Below, one piece after another: positions 9,187 to 20,175 of a stretch of DNA of 64,000 bases (position 1 is its first letter; every line of letters begins with the position of its first letter). Below the pieces are notes generated by a model. It was not told where the DNA came from and did not search any database. It was given only the letters and a program-made list of their open reading frames with translations. The stretch comes from Lithodes maja (lineage: Eukaryota; Arthropoda; Malacostraca; Decapoda; Lithodidae). The translations under genes were made by a program, and so were the position numbers. Location: positions 1 through 64,000 of the forward strand of contig JBAKBP010003195.1 of NCBI GenBank assembly GCA_037953745.1, read 5' to 3'.

Positions 9187-10440
9187 CTGCTCCAGTCCTC
9201 GCTGGAAGCATCCGGGCCCCCCGCTGGAGTTCGAATCCAGCGAGTCAGGAGCACAGGCAACTTGTTCGTCTGGTCGGAGGCGAACAAGTCAACCTGCAGA
9301 GGTGGAGACGTCCAGGGCACCGCCCTCGCGAGCGTGCCCCTTACAACCCAGTGTGCCAAGAGTACATGGATCGAGCGCGGAATCAGCCAAAGCCGATGTG
9401 GAGGCAGAAGCGGGAACGCTCTGTTGCCTAGCTGAATAAGGCGTTTAATCCTGAGCCTCCCTAAGGGAATGATCAGAGACGCCCAATTGAGTGACCCTAC
9501 CAGCGAGTCCCAGAGTTTCCTGGAAATCGACATCGAGTGCAACGCAACGAAAAGTTTCCTTCGAATTTTCGAAGCGTTCACTCGACTCTGGCAGACAGTC
9601 GCGCTCGCCATGTCCCAGTCGAGGCCCACCCACGTCACAACCTGTGACGGAGTGAGGCATGACTTGGGAACGTTGAGTTTGAAACCTAATTGTGTGACGT
9701 GTTGGATGACAAGAAGAGTGTCCTGTACGCAAAGGGTGGGAGAGTCTGCGGCGATGAGCCAGTCGTCCAAGTAAAACAGGATCTGAATCCCCTGACGGAG
9801 CAGGGGAGTCAGAGCCTGTTTGATGAGTTTCGTAAAGACGCGCGGCGCGATATTGAGGCCGAAGGGCAACCTGTCGAACGTGAACACCCTTTCGTGCAGC
9901 TGGAGCGCCAGATAACTCTGGAAACGAGGAGCAATCGGCACATGCCAGTACGCATCCTTGAGATTCAGGGATACCACCCAGCATCCGGGACGGAGCGCCA
10001 ACCGCACCTGATTGATGGTGAGCATGCGAAAGTGGTCGTTCACGATATGCAGATTGAGGCACGACAGATCGACCACCGGTCTCATCGCGTCGCAGTCCTT
10101 CTTGGGCACCAGAAATACTCGAAAGAGGAAGACCCGCTGGTGAGGCGAGATCTCCCTGATGATACCACCCTCGAGCATTGACAGAATCACTTTGGCCACT
10201 TCCGGGGAAACAGGCCGATGTCTGGGAGGCCGTCTGAGAGGAGGCCGTGACTGCCACCTCTAGGACAGACCCCGCTTCACTACCTGACGCGCCCACGATC
10301 GGCGAGGCCATTGCCGAAAGTGGGGGCGAAAGAAGCCGGTAAGGGCCCCCTTCGTGAGAGTCAACACCATCTCGGGGAGACAGTATCAGACGAACCACCG
10401 ACGAGACAACACCTCCGCACTCACGCTCCCGAAAATCAGC
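8910..10440 (-). pseudogene. DIRS copy 1 reverse transcriptase with RNase H deleted
   Basis: The RT domain is readable: VFLVPKKD, RPVVDLSCLN, LKDAYWHV, RLPFGLNIAPRVFTK and the YLDDW active site. Homology extends upstream to about 10440 but crosses an in-frame TAG at 10260-10262, where a Trp codon is expected from copies 2 and 3. Near 9290-9300 the frame passes directly from the post-RT linker (WTSPPLQ) to VDLFASD. Copies 2 and 3 have about 144 more codons there, holding the whole RNase H domain. The remaining C-terminal domain (VDLFAS...FPPPDA...PLWPAQ) matches the presumed Dam-like methyltransferase region of DIRS elements. The deletion is in frame, so it is hidden in a simple ORF scan. Confidence 0.82.
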
Positions 10441-10625
10441 TGATCTAGCAAGCTGTTTACAGCGTTCGTCAAATAAACTCACCTAAACTTGAGTATAAGG
10501 ATATTTTGTGTTGTCCTGTATTATAATGCAGTATTAAAATAATTTGAGATTAAAATCAAGTGAGGATATTTCGAGTGATAAAAAAAAATTCAAGCGATTG
10601 TGAATGCGAGTGGATGTAAACAAAT

Positions 10626-11705
10626 ATGGCTGACTTTGATGGATTTGAAGTCGGTGAGACCGAGGGCATTCTAGGGAAAATTATACGTGAGCTGAATGAC
10701 ATTAAAAGGTGGAAGGAGGATATGCAGGAGTGGAAGGTGAGTGTTAGTTCACAGATTGAGGCTATATGTTCAATATGTGGTGCTAAGGCTGGGGACATCG
10801 AGCCTGGACAAGATTTGAGTCGGGCTAGCCTAAAAGAAATTCAAACTCATATGGGGCAACTCCGGGACGAAAATGAAGCTTTAAGATTGCAACTTGAAGA
10901 ATACAAAGGGCAAACCAAGGAAATGAAAACACATGTGGAGGAGATTAAGGAGAAACACAATAAATGGGTTAATGACGAAGGAGGAAAAGTGAAGGAAGTG
11001 GCAATGAAGGAAATCATGGAAGAACAAAAGAAACAATCAGAACGGGAAAATAAAGATTTAGAATCAGTGGTAGTAAAAGCTATGAGGAGAAATGAACAGG
11101 TCCTGCGTGAAACAATAGATAGAAATAAGTGTATTATTGTATTTGGGGATATTGAGGAGCACATTATTGAGAGGAAAGCTAGGGATAAGGAAGAAATTAA
11201 TAAGGTAAAAACATTGATCAAGCATGTCGATGAAGAAGGAAACAACTGGAGAGATGATATTGAAGAAGTTAGGAGAATGGGTAAATATAGTAAGGGAGAC
11301 ACAAGGCCAATGAGAGTGCAGTTTAGGTCTAGGGTAACAGTGGATGCAATAATGAACGTAACATGGAGACTTAACTTGACCAGCAAGTTTAAGAAAATTA
11401 CAATTAGAAAAGACATGAGTATTGAGGATCGAAACATAAGAAAGGAATTGCAAACCGAGGCAAATGTAAAGAATGGAGAAAGGACGAAAGAAGACGAAAA
11501 GAAGTTTTTCTGGAGAGTGTGGGAGGGAAAACTCAAGAAATGGTATATAAAGCGAAGGGACGAAGTAGGGAGGGAAAAGGAGATGGTGCGGGTGACGGGG
11601 GAGAAGGCAGAGAGAGAAACAGTCCAAGTGGAGGCAGAGGGAGGGGAGGTGGAAACGGTGCGAGAAACAGTCCAGGTGGAGACAAGAGAAGAGGAGACAA
11701 GCTAG
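10626..11705 (+). CDS. LINE copy B ORF1: coiled coil and RRM-like RNA-binding protein
   Basis: Starts at ATG (MADFDGFEVG) and codes for 359 residues. Residues about 15-160 are heptad-like and highly charged, consistent with a coiled coil for oligomerisation; a CSIC pair lies near 55. Residues about 165-290 resemble the RRM-type domain of L1-like ORF1 proteins: CIIVFGDIEE (strand), EEVRRMGKYSKGDTRPMRVQF, and ITIRKDMSIEDRNIRKELQ with its ER..RKEL signature. The C-terminal tail is Glu/Val-rich. This differs entirely from the esterase ORF1 of LINE copy 1. The likely role is RNP formation with the element RNA. Confidence 0.75.
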   Translation: MADFDGFEVGETEGILGKIIRELNDIKRWKEDMQEWKVSVSSQIEAICSICGAKAGDIEPGQDLSRASLKEIQTHMGQLRDENEALRLQLEEYKGQTKEMKTHVEEIKEKHNKWVNDEGGKVKEVAMKEIMEEQKKQSERENKDLESVVVKAMRRNEQVLRETIDRNKCIIVFGDIEEHIIERKARDKEEINKVKTLIKHVDEEGNNWRDDIEEVRRMGKYSKGDTRPMRVQFRSRVTVDAIMNVTWRLNLTSKFKKITIRKDMSIEDRNIRKELQTEANVKNGERTKEDEKKFFWRVWEGKLKKWYIKRRDEVGREKEMVRVTGEKAERETVQVEAEGGEVETVRETVQVETREEETS

Positions 11706-14621
11706 GAAATAAATTGGGAGGGGTACGTACAAAAAAGAAAGGAACGGGCAGGGACGAGAAAAATAGGGAAAATACTGGAAACGCAAAGTTCATGTATACA
11801 AATATTGATGGGTTAATATTATTCCAAAAAGATTGAGTTTGACGAATATGTAAAGAGAGAGAGGCCCGGGGTAGTATGTTTGACTGAAACTAAGCTTAAC
11901 CAGGAGGTAGACACGAATATAATTAGTTGTGCAGGATACAGTACATGGAGAAGAGACAGGTTAGGAAAGCTAAGAGGAGGAGTGTTGATCATGGTAGATA
12001 ATAAAATTACTGCTAAAGAATTAAAACTTGGTGATAGCATTGCTGAAGTGGTAGCAGTTGAAATTGAGGATAATGATAGGTCAAAATTGGACATTGTATC
12101 AGTTTATTTACCTCCTAAGACTAAATCTTGGAGCAACGATGAATATAATGAATTAATTTTGGAAACCTTGCGTATGTTAGAAATTATTTGTAAAAGGAAA
12201 AATAGGCTTATTCTTGCAGGGGACTTTAATTGCGGGGAGGTGGATTGGGAATGTTTGGATGCGGGTTCAAATGAAAATACTTGGGGTAGTAAATTTCTTG
12301 AACTAACAATGGGGTACCTATTAACACAACACGTTATGGAAAATACAAGATTTAGAGGAGGTGATGAACCATCAAGACTCGACTTATTATTCACCAAAGA
12401 CCCCCAAGAAATAAAGAACCTAACATATTTGAGTCCCATGGGAAAAAGCGATCATGCTGTGATTGAATTTGAATTGACAGTGGAATTTCTGGAAGGCAGA
12501 GAGGAGGAACATAGGGAATATAGACTAAATTATAGTAAGGCGGATTATGAATCATTACGAGGATACTTTGCAAATATAGATTGGTCATTTATTGAGCAAG
12601 AACAGAATATTCAGGTAAAATACACCATGTTACTAGACATTTACAGGGAGGGGGTAGATAAATATGTACCAACATTTAAGGATAGAAAGCTGGTTAAGGA
12701 GAAAGAGTGGTTTAACATGCGATGTCACATTGCCCAGAACAAAAAGGACTCTGCATGGAATAAAGTGAGAAGGAGACACACTGAGGAAAAATGGAATGAG
12801 TATAAGAATGCTAGAAACAACTATGTCAGGACTATAAGAGAGGAGAAAAAGAACTTTGAAAAAGATATAGTAAACAAATGTAATAAAGAACCCAAACTGT
12901 TCTATAGTTATATCAACGGCAAAACAAAAATAAAGGACAAAATAACAAAGCTTAGGGTAGAGGGTCAATTATATGAAGACACAGTGGGTATGTGTGAAAT
13001 TATGAATGATACATTAACATCCGTGTTTGTGGAGGAGGATGACTATATAGAACCTGTGGTGGAATTGAACGAGATACAGGGACTAGAGTCGATAGAAGTC
13101 AACAAGGACGAACTAAAATCATTGTTAGAAGAATTGGACGTGAGAAAATCTATGGGCCCAGATAACATTGCTGGATGGGTATTGAGAGAATGTTCTGAAC
13201 AACTAGTGAGACCTATTTTTAATATTGTTCAACACTCATTAAACAAGGGGGAACTTCCCTTAGAATGGAAACAAGCAAATATAACTCCAATATATAAAAG
13301 TGGAAATAAAGAAGACCCGCTAAATTATCGACCGGTATCCTTAACGAGTGTTATATGCAAGCTTTGTGAAAAGATTATTAGAAAAAGATGGGTGGGTATG
13401 TTGGAGGAGAGGGAAATAATTTCAAGCAAGCAGTTCGGGTTCAGAAAAGGTCATTCGTGTACCACAAATTTGTTGAGTTACTATGATAGGGTAATTGACA
13501 TTGTACAAGGGAGGGAGGGGTGGGTGGATTGTATTTACTTAGATTTCAAGAAGGCATTTGATAAGGTGCCTCATAAGAGATTGTTGTGGAAGCTCAGGAC
13601 TGTGGGGCGGGTTGAGGGAGTATTATTAAAGTGGATGGAAAACTATTTAATTGGGAGGGAAATGCGAACAGTAATAAAAGGAAAGTTCTCCTCGTGGAAA
13701 AGGGTAAAAAGCGGAGTGCCTCAAGGATCGGTGTTGGCCCCAATCATGTTTTTGGTTTTCATCAACGACCTTCAAATGGGAATAGGCTCATATATATCTA
13801 TGTTTGCTGATGATGCAAAATTAATGAAGCATATTACAAGTAGGAGTAGTTGTGAAGAATTACAGAGAGACCTAGATAAGTTATATGAGTGGAGTCAAAC
13901 TTGGAAAATGGAATTCAACACGAGTAAGTGTCAGGTTCTTGAGATGGGAAAAAGTAAATATAGACCTTCTTGGGGATATAAAATAGGAGATGAAATAATT
14001 AGTAAAGCTGTGAAAGCAAAAGACCTAGGGGTAGTTGTGGCAGACAGCTTGTCACCTGAACAGCATATAAATAAAATAACTGGTGAAACCTATGCAGTGT
14101 TGACTAACATGAGAATAGCTCTGAATTATTTAGATGAAGAGATGTTAGCAAAAATAATAGGGACAATAATACGACCAAGACTGGAGTATGCAGCAGTGGT
14201 GTGGTCTCCACACCTTATAAAACATAATAAAAAACTGGAAAGAGTTCAGAGAGTTGCCACTAAGATGATAGCTAGCCTTAGAGACCTGCCTTATGAGGAA
14301 AGATTGGAGAGGCTAAAGCTGCCAACGCTGAGGGAGAGGAGAGAGAGAGGTGACATGATCATGATGTTTAAGTGTGTGAAAGGTTTTGAGAAGATCGACA
14401 AGGGAGATTTTGTGGTGAGGGACGAGGGAAGAACCAGGGGTCATGATTGTAAGTTGAGGAAAGTTATATGTAAGTCTGATGTAAGAAAGTTCAGCTTCCC
14501 GTATAGAAGCATTGAGTGTTGGAATAAGTTGGATGGGGAGGTGGTGGGAGCAAGAAATATCCAAACTTTTAAAGCAAAATTGGATAAATGTAGAGAGAGA
14601 GACAGGACAACACGAGCTTAG
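11706..14621 (+). pseudogene. LINE copy B ORF2: EEP endonuclease and reverse transcriptase with one frameshift
   Basis: The main open frame (from 11880) gives 913 residues. It holds most of the EEP domain (TETK at 2-5, VSVYLPP, AGDFN near 113, KSDHA near 189) and a full RT (NYRPVSLTSV near 482, FGFRKGHSC near 519, YLDFKKAFDK with Asp555, SGVPQGSVLAP near 611, FADD at 642-645). The start of the EEP domain (FMYTNIDGLI, about 11788-11817) is in another frame, which overlaps the end of ORF1 and hits a stop at 11834. The frame must change by one base around 11815-11822 to join them. The codon at 11880 is TTG and not a credible start. The rest is unbroken, so the lesion is small. Confidence 0.85.
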
Positions 14622-14705
14622 GCTCAAATCCTGTATACTACAATTAGGTGAGTACAATTAGGTGAGTACAGTTGGGAGAGGGCAGGGGTGAAGGTCCTGG
14701 AGGCA

Positions 14706-17376
14706 CTACGCGTTTTTTGCCGCAGAGTGCTCCCCGGACCTGCCGTGGGAGGACTGACCCCCACGGTTACCACCTCCCCTGTAGCGACCGCCCCGACGAA
14801 ATTGGTGGTGACGCTCCTGCGTGGGCCTACTATCACCCTGCCTCTGGTCGACTCGCCGAGAGGAAGCCTCAATAGCGAGTTGCTGAGAAGGGCGAGGCGG
14901 GGAGCGAGGTACATAAGGGCGCACTGCCCGACCCCTCACCGCCTGGCGCTTCCCAGCCGTGGCACCTTGCCAAAACTGGCGTCCTCGCTGCGGGCCGACC
15001 TTCCTCCCTCTCTGGTGGGAGGAAGCAGCTGAGGGGTTCCGCGACACCTCAGAACGACGAGGTGCGAAGCGCCCCGCAGCCGCAAAGAGGTAAGCCTCCT
15101 GTCAAGCGCTATCTGAGAAGAGACACTCCGTAGCTAGCTCAGAAAGCAACAGCTTAGTCCTGACCTCAGTTGGCGCCTTCTTACAAAAAGCCACCCACAG
15201 AGACTGCCGACAACGTGCAGCCTCGTAGATGGCCACCCAAACGTCGCCGACGGAGTTCAGAGTAAGCTGCAACTGAACGTGCTGCAAGTGTTCCTCGCCC
15301 CTCCTGATGTCACCAGCTGGCTGGGCTTCATTGAGCCTGAAGTGAACACGAGCCATTTGGAGTTGGAGCAAGAGGGTGGAGAGTAAACGAGCAGCGCGCT
15401 GTCGGAGCTTATGATCCCGCTCAAGGGAGCTCTTCTCAGGTGGAGCGAAGTAGGAGGTGGGCATCTTATCTAATACCATGCGTGGGGCGTTCAACCAAGA
15501 CCAATACTTGGGTGCGACCCCGGACGAGAACAGGACCAAACTCGACACGAACATCTCGTCAACGGGAGGGAGCTGAGCCGCACCTTCCGAAGACCGAACC
15601 CCAAAGTCAATACCCTCTGCCAGCCACAAATCCCAAGGACCCTCCTCCAAATGGGAGAGTTCGAGCATGAGATTACCCTCAATGTCCCGGGCATTCCTCA
15701 CCAGAGGAAGGCCGGCAATGGCCGACACGGTGGTAGCATCTACATTAATATCGTGTCGAGTGAAGTCCGCCCAGAGTTTAGTAGACCCAGAGGGGTCACC
15801 TTAGGCCGGTACGTAAAAATATGAATGTCCGACCGACTAGGGTGAACCCTGATGTCCACCTCTGGGACTAGTCCTTCCAGAGTCAAAGCCCGAAACAGGC
15901 CTTTGGCACTGACCTGAATCGTTCAGCTAGCTGCCACAGGGCGCTCGCCAGGCGCATGGGTGACTACACGCTCCGGGTGCGATGCCTGGACGTTCCTCCA
16001 GGAAGCAGGTTCCCCATACAGGGACGGGAACCTACGCTTCGGGATCTTGAACTTGGAGAGCGAAGGAACATGCACAGGTTGAGTAACCAGCCCCAGACCA
16101 CTCCCAGGTAGTACGACGAACGAAGCCGCAGGAGCCTGAGAGAGGGCAGGGGGTGGGACGGCAGGAGCAGCATCCGCCTGGCGAGCCGGCCTAGTCGGCA
16201 GGTGCTCCTCCAAAGGTGGAAGAGGAGTCACCAACGGGACGACCTGAGGGATAGAGGTAGGGTTCAAAACCGCCTCAGTGAGTCGTTCCAGTGCCGACTG
16301 TAAGGAAGCGAACTTTTCAGTGTTCGCCTCTTGGGCCCGAAGATGAGCAGCTTGAAGAGAAGCGACAGTCAGGGGAATCTCGTGGTCCTCGGCTGAAGCA
16401 ACAGCAGACGACAAGGGAGAAATGATGCGGAGACGGCGGACACGCTTCCGGCCAGGTGGCGTGTTGTGGATGGACTCACGAGGGGAGTCGTCAAGCCCCT
16501 CCCCGTCGGTGTCCACCCAGTCCCCGTCGTCGTCTCCGTCCTTATCCTCTGGACCCTCCTCCAGATCAGTCCAATCCCCTTCTTCTGGGGCATCTTGCAC
16601 GGCCAGGGGAGGAGACCGATCAGGTCGCGCAGAAGGAGACTAGGCACAGTGGTGGGTTGGATACACATTGCCAGTCGACGAAGGTGGAGCAGGAGGCGAC
16701 AGAGGGATATCGACGGCCTGGTCAAAAAGAGCAGCTGGACGGAGTGGAGTTGGCAGGTCAAGTGGTGGAGCAGAAGGTTGGTGACCAACGGCCTGCCCAG
16801 CCTCAATCTCACGGATGAGGTCGTGAGTCGATGAGGGGAGAAGACCGTAGGGACGATGTCCGTTAAAGGCATAGAGGTGGCAGGCTGCTGCTTAGGCCGA
16901 AAGATAGTAACCCCGGCAGTAGGCGCCGAAGGTGCAGGGTGGCGCGTGGGCGTTGACCGGCCCCGCCTTGTAGAAGGGGAGCGGTGCTTCCTCTTCCTGC
17001 CAGTGTCCACAGAGGCAGTCGAGAGGTCCGATGCGGGCACCTGGATAAAGGCGGCCCGGCGTCCACGTGGTGAAGGTAGTGGAAGGCGGAGTAAGGACCG
17101 CACATCGTCGTCCATGAAACCAGGCACCCGATGTAGTTGGTCCCGAACATAGAGAGCCACCGCAGACCACGTCGAGAGGATGCGCGACTGAGCCCCTTCA
17201 GTGGAAGCGGACGTAGGGTGGGACTCAAGCGTCACTAGGTCCACCATGCACGGGCCACACCTCCGAGGGTCAAAACCAACCTTTGTGTAGCAGCCTGCGT
17301 GGGATGGGCACTCACGATGGTTGGAGCTCACCACCCGGGACTGACACCCGACGCGAGAGCAGAGTGCAGGAGACAT
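14706..17376 (-). pseudogene. DIRS copy 1 ORF1 (gag-like), broken into several frames
   Basis: Pieces in order: ATG at 17376 with a Cys-rich N-terminus (CSRVGC...CPSHAGC...CGPC); an acidic central part at 15923-16600 (EGPEDKDGDDDGDW) leading into RRFPSLYGEPASW, which aligns with PLLYGPDEPW of copy 2; a conserved helical part at 15102-15728 (LRQRAARLLSTLL, VGDVWVAIYEAARCRQSL); and a Gly/Arg/Gln-rich C-terminus at 14706-15047. Each piece is in a different phase or ends in a stop, so at least two frameshifts or stops are present. The function is presumably nucleic-acid binding and particle assembly, by analogy with gag. Confidence 0.75.
14712..14718 (-). promoter_or_regulatory. Candidate -1 frameshift heptamer, DIRS copy 1
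   Basis: In ORF1 phase the end reads GCA AAA AAC GCG TAG, giving A_AAA_AAC one codon before the stop. A -1 slip enters a frame that stays open until the LINE insertion. The same heptamer is at the equivalent place in copies 2 and 3. Confidence 0.55.
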
Positions 17377-18827
17377 ACCACTCTGTAAGCAGAAGAAAAA
17401 CCCCTGTTAAAAACCCCGATGAGGCCCTAGTAAGGTATGCCCGTACTGTATGTCAAGGACAGGAACCAGAAGAAAGCCAGTCCATATATCATGAAAAAAA
17501 AACTTGAAAGGCGCATGAACAGTGCCAAATGAGAATGGAAACCCCCCCCCCCCATGAAGAAGGTGAAGGCCGAAGAGCGCCCCTGAAGAGGGCGTCCAGA
17601 CAGGAGTAACAGGTAAGAGGTCATGCACACAAGAAAGATCAAAAGACCCCTGAAACAGCCACAGACACCAGGTCAGGGAGGAGCCCAAAAGCTCTCCTTA
17701 GGCCCGGAGACTGGAGCCCCTACCAAGGTAAGATAGTGCTCCCCCCCCCAAGAACAGTGAAGACTACTACCTTCAACCCGTGAGCAGTGATGAAGCCCAG
17801 TAGGATAGAGAGCACAGCCTGGGGAAAAAAAGGGAAAAGAGCGTTCAAAGACGTCTTAATAGAAGTGCAGGTCTACTAGTCTAAGCCTAAACCGAGTCAA
17901 GATGAGCGCGTCCGTAAACGGGGATGTCCGATTTAGAGCGGAAAAACCCCGACATCGAGCGGGAACGCCTGCGTTCCCAGGCGGGAGCAACAATCCCGCC
18001 CCAGAGCGGAGGAGTCAGAAACGGACTCCCCCGCCCTGGAGCGGGACGTGGCACGAGGAGGCAGGGAAGCGACATTCCCGTTCCAGAGTGGAAGAGCCGT
18101 AGACAGACACCCCCGCCCAGGAACGGGACGCGTTAATAGACGAGAGCAGCGCCGAAGGTGGAAGGCAAGAATGCACAAAAGAAGGCCCGTCCTAGAGCGG
18201 AGAGGCCCCGAGGGGCCCCGCCGTAAGCCGAGGACCCCTAAGGGAGCCAGGCCAGTCACAACAGACGCGGGAGAGTCCGTGGGTATCAAGCAGCAACAAA
18301 AACAAATCTCCGATATAGAACGGGCAAGTCCCGTTCCAGAGCGGAGGCGCCAGGAGGCGACCATGCGACGACCATGCAACCATAAAGGAAGGCCCCGACC
18401 TAGAGCGGGAAGTACCCGACCCAGGGCGGTAACCCAACACAACGTCTCAGCAAGGCCTGAGGCACAAATGACAGTGAAAGCCATCCCTTCCAAAAAAGGT
18501 GGGGGTCCAAAGTGAACCCTACCAAATCACAACAGGCGCGGGAGAGCCAGTGGGTAAGCAGACACTACCGAAGGGGACAGAGACAGAAGAAAAACTGTCA
18601 GCAAAACACATCAGAACGGGTTAGGTTCGCAGTTTCGGGGAGAACCAGGAAGACAGAGCACCGGGACCGTCAAACAACACGAGCACGAATGCCCGAATGA
18701 GGTTACCACAGTGTTGAAAACCAAAGCTAGGCCAAACCCTTAGGCTAGGCCAAAAAACGGCAAGCAGCCAAAACGGTACGTGTGTCAGTAATATATGAAA
18801 TTACAGGGTGCACGAGTTACTGGTCCC
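17377..18827. other. 5' noncoding region of DIRS copy 1 with GC-rich short hairpins
   Basis: No convincing gene. Around 17930-18440 about nine copies of a motif like TAGAGCGGGAA or its complement CCCGTTCCAGAG alternate; the clearest hairpin is AGAACGGGCAAGTCCCGTTCC near 18316. A C run lies at 17527. The right edge repeats a CAGTAATATATGAAATTAC block that recurs at 19441, with the piggyBac-like MITE between the two. Confidence 0.5.
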
Positions 18828-18831
18828 TTAA

Positions 18832-19311
18832 CCCTCCGTTCCCGGATGGGCTCTTGAACGCCCATAAAAAAGCATGTAACAGGAACCCGGATGGCCTCTT
18901 GAACGCCCAGTGGTTGAAAGCCTGTGAGCTTCGTGTGCGAGGCGTCGGTCCGACGCATGTAAACAACAGCCGGCTGGACCGACGCTCCGCATCTCCGGCC
19001 ACAAGAAGGAGAGCGTCGCTTGTTCGTGTGTGCCTGTATGTTGTTGTTAAGTATCGAAAAGTGGTGTAAAGTGGCTGTTTTGGCCATAAAGTTATCTCCA
19101 ATGAAATCATCATCACAGCTCAACCAGTTGACTTAGAGAGCTCTACTTAATGCCATTCTACAGGTAAATAACACAGCTACGCTTGGGGATGCGCGGGAAT
19201 GCGGGAAGCAGTCTGATTAACGAATATACGGTAGCCTAGCCTAGACGTTTTTCGGCCAAAACACCCGGATTTCGAGGAATATATATATAATACATAGCCG
19301 GGGCTGGAGGG
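18832..19311. mobile_element. PiggyBac-like MITE
   Basis: 480 bases bounded by TTAA at 18828-18831 and 19312-19315, the piggyBac target duplication. The left end is CCCTCCGTTCCCGGATGG and the right end is the complement of CCCTCCAGCCCCGGCTATG. Just inside the left end are two direct copies of a CCCGGATGG(C)CTCTTGAACGCCC-type motif. It has no transposase. Relatives are at 26270, 47852 and 48348. Confidence 0.8.
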
Positions 19312-19315
19312 TTAA

Positions 19316-19858
19316 GGAGGGTAAGCAACCAGCAGCAGGTAACAAAGCACAGGGGACGACACTAAAAAGGGACGGAAACTAAAGTGGCCCCCCGACTAGG
19401 CTAGGCTAAAAACAAAAGTTAGCCTAATCAGTACTTGAGGCAGTAATATATGAAATTACCTGGCGCACTAGGTCCTGCACCCTTGAGGAGAGGCAGCCAC
19501 CAGCAAAAAAGCCCCCAAAAAGCGAGACACCAAAAAGGGGGTCAGCGCCCCCCTCCCAACCAATGAGAAGGGCACAAGTACGCCTAGGCCTAAGTTCGCG
19601 AAAATTATTAGCAAAACTAAGGCAGTGACCAAAACTAAATGAAAAGAACCTGCTAAGCCAAAACTGAAGCCACCGCAAATGAAAAAAGAACAAAAGATGG
19701 CAAAGGCCATAGTGAACGAGAGACGCCCAAGCGGCGGCACATGCGCAGAAGGCAAAAAAGAAGAGTAACCTCCAGTTTCAACGCCACACTCCAAAAAACA
19801 CGTTAGAGCCCATTTTTCGGCGTGCCTACATCACAGATCATCTGTCTAAAACCACAGG
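19316..19858. other. Spacer without recognisable gene
   Basis: Purine-rich sequence with TAGGCTAGGCTA near 19395 and a repeat of the CAGTAATATATGAAATTAC block at 19441. It may be more of the DIRS copy 1 leader. No ORF is supported. Confidence 0.4.
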
Positions 19859-20175
19859 TACAGTCTGGCCTGCCAATACGCGAGCTTTTAATACGCGATT
19901 CACCTTATACGCGAGGAGGGGGTCGAATCATACCCAAAACTTTCAAAGCGTGTGATGTACCTTTAAAACGCGAATCCGGGGCCGATATAAGGGCAATTCC
20001 GGGGAGTTCAGCTAATACGCGAGGCCCCCCACCATTCCGCGCAGGGACGCCAGTCTACCCTCAGTCCACGCAGTCTGACTCGTGTGCAGTGATATAGTTT
20101 TTTGCCCCCATCATCATGCCCCCTCGCAAGAACAAACTTATTATTGTTATATTTTCTTATGATTTGCATGTTTAT

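Larger units (their letters stand above)
10480..14668 (+). mobile_element. CR1-like LINE copy B inserted in DIRS copy 1
   Basis: A plus-strand, two-ORF non-LTR element of about 4.2 kb lying between the DIRS ORF1 3' end and the DIRS RT frame. Its 3' end is a short direct repeat of ACAATTAGGTGAGT just after ORF2, the same kind of tail seen on LINE F (59637-60890). The 5' junction is near 10480, from loss of DIRS similarity. No target duplication was identified. Confidence 0.8.
7684..18827 (-). mobile_element. DIRS-like retrotransposon copy 1, decayed and split
   Basis: A minus-strand DIRS-like element in the order ORF1, RT, tyrosine recombinase (YR), matching copies 2 and 3 in domain order. 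It is interrupted between ORF1 and RT by a plus-strand CR1-like LINE (about 10480-14668). ORF1 is spread over several frames, RT has a premature stop and RNase H is deleted, but the YR is open. I could not find the GTGGCCCC-type inverted terminal repeats of copies 2-4, so this is a separate family and its outer limits are approximate. C runs lie near 7747 and 7876 on the 3' side. Confidence 0.75.

Noticed and set aside
9445..10482. 345-codon frame overlapping DIRS copy 1 RT
   Set aside because: It is the RT region read in another phase; the equivalent phase in copy 2 is the meaningless front part of the YR open frame.
11880..11882. Start of LINE B ORF2 at 11880
   Set aside because: The codon is TTG and lies inside the EEP domain; the real N-terminus is upstream in another phase.
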